From Chryseobacterium formosense (GTDB lineage: Bacteria > Bacteroidota > Bacteroidia > Flavobacteriales > Weeksellaceae), in NCBI RefSeq assembly GCF_900116415.1, contig NZ_FPAP01000001.1, positions 992,001-1,056,000 of the forward strand: a stretch of DNA of 64,000 bases. Reading direction: 5' to 3'. The notes under the pieces were generated by a model. That model was not told where the DNA came from. It saw only the letters and a program-made list of their open reading frames with translations, and did no database searches. The number at the start of each line of letters is the position of its first letter. Position 1 is the stretch's first letter. Made by a program: the position numbers and the translations under genes. This document shows positions 43,069 through 51,832 of the stretch, piece after piece.

Positions 43069-44001
43069 TTAAAGTTCGAATAATGCGGGTCTTTGCGTTA
43101 CCTCGTGATAACAGATGCTTTTTTCATCAAAATAATGATATACCAAGCTTTTTCTGGTTCTTGTTTTATCTAAATGTGGTTCTCCGCCGTGAAGAATGTT
43201 GGCGTGCCAAATTAAAAGATCTCCTTTCTTGGCTCTGAAAACTTCTTTTTTCAAACCTAATTCCTTCACTTTATTTTCCAGGAATTCTTCGTAGGCAAGA
43301 TAACTTTTTTTGCCGATTTTAAAAGCCGTTCCTTCATTATCATAATCGGAATTAAGGAAATACGGGAGCTTGTGACTTCCCGGAATGTAATGTAAAGCTC
43401 CATTGTTTTCGTCAATGTCTTCCAAAGCGATCCAGACTCCGAGAAGCCCGCCCAAAGGATAGGTTGTCATGTGAATGCTGTCTGAGTGCGTTTTTTGCTG
43501 ACTTCCGTTGATGAAGTTGATGCTTTGAAACAATTTGGCGTCTCCATCAATCAAAACCGATAAAAATTCGAGTAAATTTTTGTCATTTCCGATGTTTCTG
43601 ATGATTTCCGAATGATGAATAACAAACATCAGCTTTCCGCCATACCGAAATTTTATAATTCCCTCTTCCATCAGTTTTTCGATCTCATTATTGATCTGGT
43701 CTGCTGTTTCAGGCTTCAAATAATTCCTTAAAATTAAAAAACCATTGTCATCAAAACCTTGAGCACTCAGTTTGTTTTCTTCTGAAAGATTCCTGTAAAA
43801 ATCTGTATTGAAAAGCTTTTCCGAATCAAATTTTCTTTCGTTCTCAGGTAAATGTGCAAAATCTTTACTTGAAATGCTCGAGAAATAAGATTTATTGAGA
43901 CCGTATTTTTTGTAGAGCGGGATGTTATGCTGTAATTTTTTTCGGTTGAAAAAATTATAAATCATGTAAGGCAATTTGTAATTGCGTATCTTCTTTAGCA
44001 T
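43069..44001 (-). CDS. phytanoyl-CoA dioxygenase (PhyH)-family oxygenase
   Basis: Fe(II)/2-oxoglutarate-dependent hydroxylase, 310 residues. The iron triad is visible as H172-x-D174 in THSDSIHM and His271 in ANILHGG; the 2-oxoglutarate-binding Arg is in TRTRKSLVYHYF. The N-terminal 60 residues are basic and without known fold. Substrate unknown. Its gene lies between a GT-C-like membrane protein and an acyltransferase-like protein in one operon. Confidence 0.88.
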   Translation of the reverse strand: MLKKIRNYKLPYMIYNFFNRKKLQHNIPLYKKYGLNKSYFSSISSKDFAHLPENERKFDSEKLFNTDFYRNLSEENKLSAQGFDDNGFLILRNYLKPETADQINNEIEKLMEEGIIKFRYGGKLMFVIHHSEIIRNIGNDKNLLEFLSVLIDGDAKLFQSINFINGSQQKTHSDSIHMTTYPLGGLLGVWIALEDIDENNGALHYIPGSHKLPYFLNSDYDNEGTAFKIGKKSYLAYEEFLENKVKELGLKKEVFRAKKGDLLIWHANILHGGEPHLDKTRTRKSLVYHYFDEKSICYHEVTQRPALFEL

Positions 44002-44072
44002 TGCTATTAGTTTGTAATACCTGTATAAATGTATGAAATATATTCAGAACTAATCTAAATAGCGTGATTAAA

Positions 44073-44981
44073 TTAAAGTTTCATGATAAATTTCAAGCTC
44101 AGTAATTTTTTAATAATATCTTTTTTAGAATATTCAATCAAATGATAAGGTCGAAGTTCCGGTCTGAAACCTCTGAAAAACTCTTCTACATTGGGAATTT
44201 CACTTCCTTCAAAATCAAAAATTTTAGACTCAATATTTTGTTTTAAACAGGAATCGATCAAAACAGAAGCTCCGGAAATCTTCACAAAATCTTTATCGTT
44301 AAATGTTCCTAAAAGCGCTACCGTATGTTTATCAAAATAAGTAACGATCACATTAATGATTCTTTTATTCAAGTAAAAAGCAGAAAATGTAAGGCAACCA
44401 GCTTCCGCCATTTTTTTGAAAATCATCATGAAAGAATCAATATCTTCTTCTTTACTGGCTCCCAAAAAATTTTCTTTAATAAAGCTTTCAGCCTGTTCGA
44501 AATTGATATCTTTGGTTTCGGAATTGTTTACGACCTCTTCGTCAAGTCTTAATTTTCTTTTTCTTTTCGGAGAATATTTGGCATAAACAGTTTCATATTT
44601 TTCCGGAAGTATAAGGAAGTTTTTTTTGGATTTTAATGATGTTTTAAACTGATTAAATTCATTAAAAGCGTAAATTCTGATCAGGTAATTTTTCTCTAAA
44701 AATTTCAGAAAAACTTCATTGATTTCTACTTGATCTTCTTTAGAAAAAATTCCCAATTGCTGACAAAGCATAGGATTGTGAACAATTTTCACGCCCGATT
44801 TGTAAACATACGGAACAGGCATTACTGCTTCATAATCGTTGTAAACAATCAGTTCCCATTTTTTATCTGATGTAATATCTAGAAACGTTTTTGTTGCAGA
44901 ATACTTTCGCTGTGCAGAGTTTTCGAGACAGAGCGTATATTTTTCAAAATCAATTTCATGGTATTGTAATCGTCTAATCAT
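44073..44981 (-). CDS. GNAT/FemAB-like acyltransferase
   Basis: A 302-residue protein resembling BioF2-like or FemAB-type GNAT enzymes: an N-terminal variable domain with YEAVMPVPYVYKSGVKIVHNP, a basic motif AKYSPKRKRKLRLDEE, and a C-terminal domain with FDFEGSEIPNVEEFFRGFRPELRPYHLIEY that is diagnostic of the group. It could transfer an amino acid or acyl group to an envelope precursor. The start overlaps the radC stop by 4 bases, so radC is coupled to this operon. Confidence 0.78.
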   Translation of the reverse strand: MIRRLQYHEIDFEKYTLCLENSAQRKYSATKTFLDITSDKKWELIVYNDYEAVMPVPYVYKSGVKIVHNPMLCQQLGIFSKEDQVEINEVFLKFLEKNYLIRIYAFNEFNQFKTSLKSKKNFLILPEKYETVYAKYSPKRKRKLRLDEEVVNNSETKDINFEQAESFIKENFLGASKEEDIDSFMMIFKKMAEAGCLTFSAFYLNKRIINVIVTYFDKHTVALLGTFNDKDFVKISGASVLIDSCLKQNIESKIFDFEGSEIPNVEEFFRGFRPELRPYHLIEYSKKDIIKKLLSLKFIMKL

Positions 44982-45655
44982 AATAATCCTTCGTCTGCAA
45001 AACTCAGATACGAGTTTTGGGTAATAATCAAATGATCCAGAAGCTGAATGCTCATAAGATCTCCGGCTTCCTTTACTTTTTTGGTGATGGTAATATCTTC
45101 AGAGCTTGGTTTCAGACTTCCCGAAGGGTGATTGTGCGAAATGATAATTCCCGTAGAAAAATGTTCTAAAGCCGTTTTGAAAAGTATTCTGATGTCTACA
45201 ATCGACTGATTGATTCCGCCCTGAGTGAGTTGTGCAATATGAATCACTTTATTGTTCTGATTGAGAAACAGTGCCCAAAATTCTTCAGTTCTAAGATCAG
45301 CCAAATGTAATTTCAAAAGATCATAAGCATTTCTGCTGCTTGAAATCTGTGGTTTTTCCGGAATTTCCTGAGCTGCTCTTCGTTTTCCGATTTCCAGGGC
45401 GGTTGCAATAGAAATGGCTTTCACTTCACCGACGCCTTTAAATTTCATTAAATCTTTTATCGTCAGTAAACTCAGCTGATGCCAATTGTTATTCACCGAA
45501 GCTAAAATTTTTCTTGCCAGTTCCACAGCAGTTTCGTCCCTGCTTCCACTACCCATAATGATGGCTAAAAGTTCAGAATCAGAAAGCGAATTTTTACCTT
45601 TCAATAAAAACTTTTCTCTTGGTCTGTCGTCTTCGGCTAAAAATTTTATAGACAT
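44978..45655 (-). CDS. radC: RadC-family JAB-domain protein
   Basis: A 225-residue protein of the RadC/YeeS type; a direct DNA repair role is not established. An N-terminal helix-hairpin-helix (LMKFKGVGEVKAISIATALEIG) is followed by the JAB/MPN metalloprotease-like domain with HNHPSGSLKPSSEDI, which carries the HxH-x7-D zinc site. Length and domain order are typical. It is the first gene of the minus-strand run that continues to the GT-C-like protein. Confidence 0.93.
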   Translation of the reverse strand: MSIKFLAEDDRPREKFLLKGKNSLSDSELLAIIMGSGSRDETAVELARKILASVNNNWHQLSLLTIKDLMKFKGVGEVKAISIATALEIGKRRAAQEIPEKPQISSSRNAYDLLKLHLADLRTEEFWALFLNQNNKVIHIAQLTQGGINQSIVDIRILFKTALEHFSTGIIISHNHPSGSLKPSSEDITITKKVKEAGDLMSIQLLDHLIITQNSYLSFADEGLL

Positions 45656-45686
45656 GGGATCAGATTTAAACTAAAACTTTTTAAAG

Positions 45687-46259
45687 TTAATAAAAAGCAT
45701 ATAAAATAACGCTCTTTTTTGACTGATCGAGATGTTTTGCAGTCTCATTAAAAGCTTTTGAAGAAAGCATCGGACAACCTAAACTTAAGCAAGCTAAATT
45801 CTGAGACTCTTTATCAGGAACACAGCCGAAAGAATGCAGTACAATGGCACGTTGCATTGCATTGCTGTTGGTGGAATCTAATCCGTTTAAACGATACGCT
45901 TTTCCGAACTGACCGACATAACTTTCTTTTATTTCGTATTTCCCTAAAGATGATTGATAAGAACCTTCAATATTGGAAAATTTTAAAGTACTCGATTTTG
46001 GAATAACAGATCCTGAACCATGAGAAACTATTGCTCTCTGAATGATTTTGTTATTTTTGAGATCATATACAAAATACCTATATTTTCCGGAATGTAATTT
46101 AAAATTAATAAAAACCGCCAGATCCTGATTGTAGTTTTTATTTTTAATAAAATTTTTCAACTCCGAAATCTTCTCTTTTGGTAATATTTCTGCATTTTCC
46201 TGTGCTTTTGACTCGCTGCAGGAAATAAAAAACAATAGTAATAAAAGTAAAGATCTCAT
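45687..46259 (-). CDS. L,D-transpeptidase-like catalytic-domain lipoprotein
   Basis: A 190-residue protein with signal/lipobox LLFFISC (Cys14) and the murein L,D-transpeptidase catalytic-domain (PF13645-type) pattern: KYRYFVYDLKNNKIIQRAIVSHGSG, LGKYEIKES and LHSFGCVPDKESQNL with ACLSLGCPMLS. His in LHSFG and Cys in SLGCP are the likely active site. It would cross-link or modify peptidoglycan from the periplasm; no physiological role is known. It stands between radC and the LolD-like ATPase. Confidence 0.85.
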   Translation of the reverse strand: MRSLLLLLLFFISCSESKAQENAEILPKEKISELKNFIKNKNYNQDLAVFINFKLHSGKYRYFVYDLKNNKIIQRAIVSHGSGSVIPKSSTLKFSNIEGSYQSSLGKYEIKESYVGQFGKAYRLNGLDSTNSNAMQRAIVLHSFGCVPDKESQNLACLSLGCPMLSSKAFNETAKHLDQSKKSVILYAFY

Positions 46260-46268
46260 TTGGAAAAA

Positions 46269-46937
46269 TTATTCAATGATTAATCCGTCTTTCATCACCA
46301 ATTTGCGGTCGGTAATTTCGGCTAACTGCGGATTGTGTGTTACAATCACGAAAGTCTGGTTGTATTTGTCTCTTAAATCAAAAAATAAACGGTGAAGATC
46401 ATCAGCATTTTTTGAATCCAAATTTCCTGTCGGTTCATCTGCATAAATAATCTTCGGAGAGTTGATTAAAGCTCTTGCAACCGCAACTCTTTGCGCTTCC
46501 CCACCCGATAACTGATTGGGTTTGTGATGAATTCTCTGTGCAATTTTAAGATCTTCAAACAGATCATATGCTTTTTCCAGCATTTCTTTTTCGTTGGCTC
46601 CTGCAATTTTTGTCGGTAATAAAACATTTTCCAGCGCTGTAAATTCGGGAAGCAACTGGTGAAACTGAAATACAAAACCAATATTCTGATTTCTGAATTT
46701 CGAGATCTGTTTGTCGCTCATGTAAATAAACGGCTGATCGTTCAAGAAAATTTCGGTGTCGTATTTTTGAGGATTTGAAGGGGTGTCTAAAGTCCCTAAA
46801 ATCTGAAGAAGTGTAGATTTTCCTGCGCCGGATTCCCCGACGATAGAAACTACTTCACCTGCTTTGATGTGAATATCAACTCCTTTCAATACTTCCAGAT
46901 TTCCATAAGATTTATGGATGTTTCTTGCTTTAATCAT
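46269..46937 (-). CDS. LolD/MacB-type ABC transporter ATPase
   Basis: ATP-binding subunit of 222 residues: Walker A GESGAGKST, signature LSGGEAQRVAVARAL, Walker B IIYADEPTGNLD and switch His in VTHNPQ. The N-terminal VLKGVDIHI start and the short length match the LolD/FtsE/MacB group that serves lipoprotein release or efflux permeases. No permease is encoded next to it, so its membrane partner must be elsewhere. A TATTTTTG box lies 4 bases upstream of the ATG. Confidence 0.93.
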   Translation of the reverse strand: MIKARNIHKSYGNLEVLKGVDIHIKAGEVVSIVGESGAGKSTLLQILGTLDTPSNPQKYDTEIFLNDQPFIYMSDKQISKFRNQNIGFVFQFHQLLPEFTALENVLLPTKIAGANEKEMLEKAYDLFEDLKIAQRIHHKPNQLSGGEAQRVAVARALINSPKIIYADEPTGNLDSKNADDLHRLFFDLRDKYNQTFVIVTHNPQLAEITDRKLVMKDGLIIE

Positions 46938-46941
46938 GCTT

Positions 46942-46949
46942 CAAAAATA
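46942..46949 (-). promoter_or_regulatory. candidate minus-7 box for LolD-like gene
   Basis: TATTTTTG on the minus strand, 4 bases before the ATG at 46937; transcription would start at or near the start codon (leaderless). Confidence 0.4.
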
Positions 46950-47003
46950 GTGAAATTTTTGCTTCCTGCTTTTAGCATTTAGCGTTTACTGCAATTTTTA
47001 TTG

Positions 47004-48161
47004 TTATTTTTCTTTCCGGATTAAAATTCTAAAAGTTGTGCCTTTTCCGACTTCAGTCTGAGAAATTTTAATATCACCGTTATGATATTCCTGCACTACT
47101 CTTTTAGCTAAACTCAACCCTAATCCCCAACCGCGTTTTTTTGTAGAATATCCAGGCTTGAAAGCATTCTGAGCCTGATATTTTGTCATTCCGCTTCCGT
47201 TGTCTTTTACTTCTACCAGAATGTTTTTATTCCTTTCAAAAACAGACATTTGCAGAATTCCCTCCCCTTTCATCGCATCTACCGCGTTTTTCACGAGATT
47301 TTCTATTACCCAGCTCATCAGAATTTTATTGTGCGGAACCAGAATATTGTAAGTGGGAAGCAAAAGAGTGAATTTTATTTTTTTTGAAATCCTAGTTTTC
47401 AGGTAATCAAAATTTTCCTGAATGGTTTCATTAAAATTCATATCATTCAGCTCAGGAACGGAACCTATTTTCGAAAACCTTTCCGAGATTGTTCTCAGTC
47501 GGCTGATGTCTTTTTCAATTTCAATAACGCCATCCGAATCCGGATTTTCCATTTTCATGATTTCCATCCAGCCCATCATGGAAGATAGCGGAGTTCCGAT
47601 CTGATGTGCGGTTTCTTTTGCTAAACCAGCCCAAAGATAACCTTCGTCGGTTTTTTTAACCGTTCTTAAAAACCAGAATGAAAATAAAAAATAACATAAG
47701 ACAAAGAAGCCCAGAAGAAACGGAAAATACTGAAGGTTATTGAGAATTTCAGAATTATCGTAATACACAAACTGATCATTTCCACCCTGAACTTTTATTT
47801 CGATAGCCGGATATTTCTTCTCCATCCTGTTTGCTTCAGCAATGATCTTCTGAGGGTCTTCTCCTATTTCTTTTGATAAATGTTTGTATTCTATGATCTG
47901 ATCATTTTTATCTAAAATAATCATAGGAATGGTTGTGTTTGAGCTGTAAATCGCCAAAAGCAATTCCTGAACCTCCAAACTAGGAGTGACATCCTGCTGA
48001 AATTTCAGAGCTCTTACCAAAATATCAACCCTTTTTACTTCTTCTTTCTTTAAGTAATTGACCACTAAAGTAGATGTAATTACGATGGATACAACGACCA
48101 GAGTCATTAAAGAAAAAATAAACCAGTTGTTGAACCTGGCAAAAATGGATCTTTTTTTCAA
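47004..48161 (-). CDS. membrane sensor histidine kinase (no response regulator nearby)
   Basis: A 385-residue kinase with two membrane helices (about 14-34 and 128-150), a small periplasmic or extracellular sensing domain between them, and the kinase core: phospho-His in ETAHQIGTPLSSMMGWMEI (H box), N box WVIENLVKNAVDAM, G1 VEVKDNGSGMT and G2 GWGLGLSLAK. The H box is of the HQIGTPL variety found in Bacteroidota orphan kinases. No partner regulator is in the window. It is 6 bases from the PBP4-type gene, so the two are probably co-transcribed. Confidence 0.92.
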   Translation of the reverse strand: MKKRSIFARFNNWFIFSLMTLVVVSIVITSTLVVNYLKKEEVKRVDILVRALKFQQDVTPSLEVQELLLAIYSSNTTIPMIILDKNDQIIEYKHLSKEIGEDPQKIIAEANRMEKKYPAIEIKVQGGNDQFVYYDNSEILNNLQYFPFLLGFFVLCYFLFSFWFLRTVKKTDEGYLWAGLAKETAHQIGTPLSSMMGWMEIMKMENPDSDGVIEIEKDISRLRTISERFSKIGSVPELNDMNFNETIQENFDYLKTRISKKIKFTLLLPTYNILVPHNKILMSWVIENLVKNAVDAMKGEGILQMSVFERNKNILVEVKDNGSGMTKYQAQNAFKPGYSTKKRGWGLGLSLAKRVVQEYHNGDIKISQTEVGKGTTFRILIRKEK

Positions 48162-48167
48162 TCTAAT

Positions 48168-49538
48168 TTATTTTAAAACATTTAAAATCTTTTGCAGCTC
48201 TGTACTTCCGCTTCCCTGATAATTATTGATAATGATTGCATACACATATCTCTTGCCGTCTTTTGATGTATGATAACCTGCATAGGATTTTGTGTCTCTC
48301 ATGGTGCCGCTTTTCATTTTCATGCCATTGTCCTGAGTCGGAAATCCGTCATAATAGGCATCAAACCAAGTCTGTTTTTTAGCATACAGTAAAGCCTGAA
48401 CTTCTGCTTTTGCCGACACATAATTTTGTGGTGAAAGCCCACTTCCGTCAGCAAAATTAATCATGTTAGCATTGATTCCTTTTGATTTCCAAAATTCTTT
48501 CAGGTAAGCAATTCCACTTTTGAAACTTGGATTTCCTTTTTTCTCTTTGCCTAAAGTTTTAATCAGATTTTCACCATATAAATTAACGGATTTTCTTAAA
48601 AACCAATAAACGATTTTATCTAAAGACGGCGATTCATATGTGAGAATAATATTGTTTTTAGGAGCTTCCAAAGATTTATTTCCATCGATTTCCAGTTGAG
48701 AATTGGTCAAAACTTTACCTGAAATTTCAATTCCTGATTCTTTCAGCCATTTCTGAGCTTCAATACCTAATTGTAACGGCGGATTCGGGACAGAACCTGA
48801 AACAGTGACTGCTTTTGAGGGTAAAGTTCCGTTAATTAAAGCCACATCAGAATATGGGGCAGTAAAAATTAAACTTTGATCTGAACTTCCGCCAGTTTTT
48901 ACATCATTCAGCCATTTTACACCTTCCAGCGGATAAGAAAAACTTTTGATCTCGCTTCCGTTCATATTCATGTCGAACTGATTTTCGCGCCAGTTGATTC
49001 CCCAAACTCCTGCTCCGTAATAATTTCCTAAGTCATCCCACGGCCAACCTCCGGGAATTGTCTGATGATCGAAATAAGAATCGTCAATAATCAGATCTCC
49101 TGAAATCTTTGTAATTCCTGATTTTTTTACGGCTTCAATAAGTTTTTGTTTAAAATTCTCAGGTTTATAGCCTTCATAACGCCAACTTCCTAAAGTCGGG
49201 TCACCGTTTGAGGTAATAAATAGATTTCCATTTAAATTTCCACCTGAAATATTCCCTGAATACGATGAAGTTGTTTTATAAGTATAGTTTTTTCCTAAAG
49301 TTTCGAGAGCTGCGGCGGCAGTGAAAATTTTCTGCGTTGAAGCTGTAGAAAGTCCTTTGCTTCCCTGAAATTCATAGATCAGATTTCCGCTTTCATCAGA
49401 AACATAAAAGGAAAGATTAGATGAAACGGCCAATGAAGAATTCATTAGATTTTTTGTGACATCATCTAACTTCTGAGCGACATTTTGTGCGAAAATAATT
49501 TGTGTGGAAAGAACTGATATGGTAAGTAACTTTTTCAT
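48168..49538 (-). CDS. dacB: D-alanyl-D-alanine carboxypeptidase/endopeptidase (PBP4, S13)
   Basis: Periplasmic penicillin-binding protein that trims or cleaves peptidoglycan peptides. The start at 49538 (MKKLLTISVLSTQIIFAQ) gives 456 residues with a clean signal peptide; the longer frame adds ten residues without one. Active-site motifs are the SxxK in STQKIFTAAAA, the NLIK region with YGENLIKTLG, the KxG element in MKSGTMRDTKSYAG and the catalytic-region ADGSGLSPQNYVSAK. The order fits class C PBP4 proteins. A repeat-like sequence lies just upstream. Confidence 0.93.
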   Translation of the reverse strand: MKKLLTISVLSTQIIFAQNVAQKLDDVTKNLMNSSLAVSSNLSFYVSDESGNLIYEFQGSKGLSTASTQKIFTAAAALETLGKNYTYKTTSSYSGNISGGNLNGNLFITSNGDPTLGSWRYEGYKPENFKQKLIEAVKKSGITKISGDLIIDDSYFDHQTIPGGWPWDDLGNYYGAGVWGINWRENQFDMNMNGSEIKSFSYPLEGVKWLNDVKTGGSSDQSLIFTAPYSDVALINGTLPSKAVTVSGSVPNPPLQLGIEAQKWLKESGIEISGKVLTNSQLEIDGNKSLEAPKNNIILTYESPSLDKIVYWFLRKSVNLYGENLIKTLGKEKKGNPSFKSGIAYLKEFWKSKGINANMINFADGSGLSPQNYVSAKAEVQALLYAKKQTWFDAYYDGFPTQDNGMKMKSGTMRDTKSYAGYHTSKDGKRYVYAIIINNYQGSGSTELQKILNVLK

Positions 49539-49553
49539 AAATAAAATATAAAC

Positions 49554-49599
49554 ATTGAGATTCTTCACTTTCGCTTTGTTATCGTTCAGAATGACAAAC
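49554..49599. repeat. short repeat resembling the widespread GATTCTTC...GTTCAGAATGAC type
   Basis: ATTGAGATTCTTCACTTTC with AGAATGACAAAC downstream; this block is like an interspersed repeat common in Bacteroidota. It lies in the 68-base gap between dacB and pepE. Recognition is from memory and needs a genome scan. Confidence 0.35.
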
Positions 49600-49606
49600 T
49601 GTAAAA

Positions 49607-50299
49607 TTAAAGATTTGAACCAGATTCAATTTCGTAAGGTTCTTTTCCCTTTTCAAAAATCCTTGTCAATTCGCTTCCTTCAACCGTAGTTTTCTTGCCA
49701 ATTTTTCGGATCCAGTTTCCTTCACGAAGTCCGACAACTTTAATATCATTTTGGGTTAAAAATTCTTTGATTCTGGTTTCTCTCGTTTCACCATTATGCT
49801 TCAAATCCGGATTTGGATCTAAGTAATGCGGATTGATATTAAACGGAACCAATCCCATACAATCAAAACTTGGTGGATAAACAATCGGCATATCGTTCGT
49901 TGTTTTCATGTTTTGTCCGCCAATATTACTTCCTGCACTACAGCCTAAATAAGCTTTTCCGTTTTCTATGTTTTGTTTTAAAACAGACATCAGATTTTCT
50001 TCGTGTAACGTTTTAACCAATAAAAAAGTGTTTCCGCCGCCCGTAAAATATCCTTTTGCTGAATGTAAAGCTTCGGTTTTGTCTTCAAACTCGTGTAAAC
50101 CTTTTACATTGATATTTATTGTTTCAAAGAAAGATTTAGCTTTTGCCGTGTAATCATCGTGTGAAATTCCGCCCGGTCTTGCAAACGGAATGAAGATGAT
50201 CTCATCAATTTCTTTATATAATTCGATTAATTCTTCTTTTAAATATTCAAGATAATCTCCGCCAAAAAGTGTGGAAGTAGATGCTAATAATACATTCAT
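49607..50299 (-). CDS. pepE: dipeptidase E (peptidase S51)
   Basis: Cytoplasmic serine peptidase that cleaves N-terminal aspartyl dipeptides. The 230 residues have the nucleophile elbow YLGCSAGSNIGG with Ser121, Asp136 and His158 (INPHYLDPNP), the same spacing as the Salmonella PepE triad. The GGGNTFLLVKTL and GLREGNW segments are also conserved. Nucleophile and fold belong to the class I glutamine-amidotransferase-like group. A TATCTTTG box lies about 28 bases upstream of the ATG. Confidence 0.93.
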   Translation of the reverse strand: MNVLLASTSTLFGGDYLEYLKEELIELYKEIDEIIFIPFARPGGISHDDYTAKAKSFFETININVKGLHEFEDKTEALHSAKGYFTGGGNTFLLVKTLHEENLMSVLKQNIENGKAYLGCSAGSNIGGQNMKTTNDMPIVYPPSFDCMGLVPFNINPHYLDPNPDLKHNGETRETRIKEFLTQNDIKVVGLREGNWIRKIGKKTTVEGSELTRIFEKGKEPYEIESGSNL

Positions 50300-50326
50300 A
50301 AATAAAAAATTGCTTAATTATTAAAA

Positions 50327-50334
50327 CAAAGATA
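50327..50334 (-). promoter_or_regulatory. candidate minus-7 box for pepE
   Basis: TATCTTTG on the minus strand, full consensus, 27 bases before the pepE ATG. Confidence 0.35.
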
Positions 50335-50439
50335 AACTCAAACGCAGTAAGAATCAAAAATTACGCTAAAAAACATAGTAAAACCGTTAAGAAACTCAAA
50401 AAAAGCTTAAAGGCTCTAAAAGAATGGGCAAAAAACAAA

Positions 50440-50472
50440 TTTGAATCTGCTAAATTAGCTATAGTAATTTTA
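50440..50472 (+). promoter_or_regulatory. candidate promoter for TPR protein gene
   Basis: TTTG at 50440-50443, 21-base spacer and TAATTTTA at 50465-50472 (one mismatch to the box), 12 bases before the ATG. Confidence 0.4.
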
Positions 50473-50484
50473 AAATGTAGAAAT

Positions 50485-51048
50485 ATGAAAACGGTTAAAA
50501 TGAATATCAAGCAATTATTTACAGGTTTAATGATCTTGGGAAGTACAGGAATTATTTTTGCACAGACAAGTCCCAAAATGGATAGTGTAAGCAGTACGCC
50601 AGTTCAGGCATCTGCAAATGTTCAGACAAATCCTGTCATTGAAAATTTAAAAAAACAGGTAGAAGCCAATCCTAAAGATGCAGAATCTCTTGCAAAATTA
50701 GCAACCGCTTATCAGGATGCTTCTGACTGGCAAAATGCTGTAGCAACCTGGAAAAAAATATCTGTTTTACTCCCAGATTGGGCACCATCATATTACAGCC
50801 AGGCTTACGCCTATCAGTCTGCAAAAGATGATGTGAATGCAAAACTGGCTTATGAAAAATATATTTCAACGGTGAAACCTGAAGAGATTGAAGCCAGTAA
50901 AAAGAATTTAGCTTATGCTTATTATTTCATTGCGTTCTCGGAACAAAAAGAGAATCCGGACAAAGCAAAAGAACACATTGCAAAATCTATTCAATATGAT
51001 CCAAGCAATCAGGATGCAATTAAACTGAGCCAAGCTTTAAATTCATAA
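50485..51048 (+). CDS. exported tetratricopeptide-repeat protein
   Basis: A 187-residue protein with signal peptide ending GSTGIIFAQ and three TPR-like helix pairs (about 55-170): KQVEANPKDAESLAKLATAY, NAVATWKKISVLLPDWAPSYYSQAY, DPSNQDAIKLSQAL. TPR proteins bind other proteins in assembly complexes; the partner is unknown. It stands alone with a candidate promoter upstream and a bidirectional terminator downstream. Confidence 0.85.
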   Translation: MKTVKMNIKQLFTGLMILGSTGIIFAQTSPKMDSVSSTPVQASANVQTNPVIENLKKQVEANPKDAESLAKLATAYQDASDWQNAVATWKKISVLLPDWAPSYYSQAYAYQSAKDDVNAKLAYEKYISTVKPEEIEASKKNLAYAYYFIAFSEQKENPDKAKEHIAKSIQYDPSNQDAIKLSQALNS

Positions 51049-51054
51049 AACAAC

Positions 51055-51081
51055 ACTCCGGAAAAATTTCCGGAGTTTTTA
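51055..51081. terminator. bidirectional terminator between TPR and DUF1905 genes
   Basis: Ten-base stem ACTCCGGAAA / TTTCCGGAGT with a two-base loop and a T run, between converging genes. Confidence 0.88.
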
Positions 51082-51564
51082 TTTTATTCTTTTTCCGAAG
51101 AAATCTCCTTCTCCAATTAAATATCTTATTATTTTTCCAATATTTCTTTCGATGCTTTCTGCTGTTTTCAGATTGTTGATATAACGAACTACCTCTAATC
51201 TCATTGATGGAATGAGACTTTCAAAATTTTTCGTAGCAATAGGATTTTTTTTAATTGCTTTTTCTAAATCAGGATGCATTAAAATTGTTCTGTCCGAATC
51301 ATCAAATTCTACTGAAATTTCAAGTATTTCCCCAATTCTTTTAGGGGAATTTTTCAGCATGGTTAAATTGATATACAACCGCCATTCTCCTGAATATCTC
51401 ATTAAATTTTGTTTAAATTCTTTACCATTTACCACACCTTTTACAGGAATCGGACTTTTATTCTTTCCCGAGGTTTTAAATATTTCATTTAAAATCTCAT
51501 CAGGAATGAAAACAAACGGATTGATTCCTATGATTTCGAGTTTGGCTGTGAAATGGTTTTTCAT
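51079..51564 (-). CDS. DUF1905/YdeI-like protein
   Basis: A 161-residue protein with an N-terminal DUF1905 domain (about 1-95: FTAKLEIIGINPFVFIPDEI, PIPVKGVVNGKEFKQNLM, LYINLTMLKN) and a C-terminal YdeI/OmpD-associated helical part (DLEKAIKKNPIATKNFESL, SMRLEVVRYINNLKTAESIERN). The combination is widespread but functionally uncharacterised. Its stop codon lies inside the shared terminator. Confidence 0.8.
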   Translation of the reverse strand: MKNHFTAKLEIIGINPFVFIPDEILNEIFKTSGKNKSPIPVKGVVNGKEFKQNLMRYSGEWRLYINLTMLKNSPKRIGEILEISVEFDDSDRTILMHPDLEKAIKKNPIATKNFESLIPSMRLEVVRYINNLKTAESIERNIGKIIRYLIGEGDFFGKRIK

Positions 51565-51802
51565 TTAAGTTTTTAAGAAGTTTAAAATTAATGATTAAAT
51601 ATATTTTATAAGTGTTTATTTTTAAACCAATCCGTCAAAAATTCTTTCGAATTTTCGCCACCAATGCCTCATTATTTTTAATTAATTTTTGTTTTGGTGA
51701 ATCTCGTTCCTCGATTTCCAATGGAGGGGAATTTTATTTTGTATTCCATATTTATATTCTGATGTAACCCGCAAAATAATTTCGCACTCGAAATGGATTG
51801 TT
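51565..51802. other. non-coding stretch upstream of transaldolase gene
   Basis: No gene, RNA or clear repeat family was recognised. It contains a short purine-rich block (TGGAGGGGAAT) near 51718-51733 of unknown significance. Confidence 0.4.
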
Positions 51803-51810
51803 TATCTTTG
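51803..51810 (+). promoter_or_regulatory. minus-7 box for transaldolase gene
   Basis: TATCTTTG, full consensus, 22 bases before the ATG at 51833. Confidence 0.45.
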
Positions 51811-51832
51811 TGAATCTAAATAATTAAAGAAA

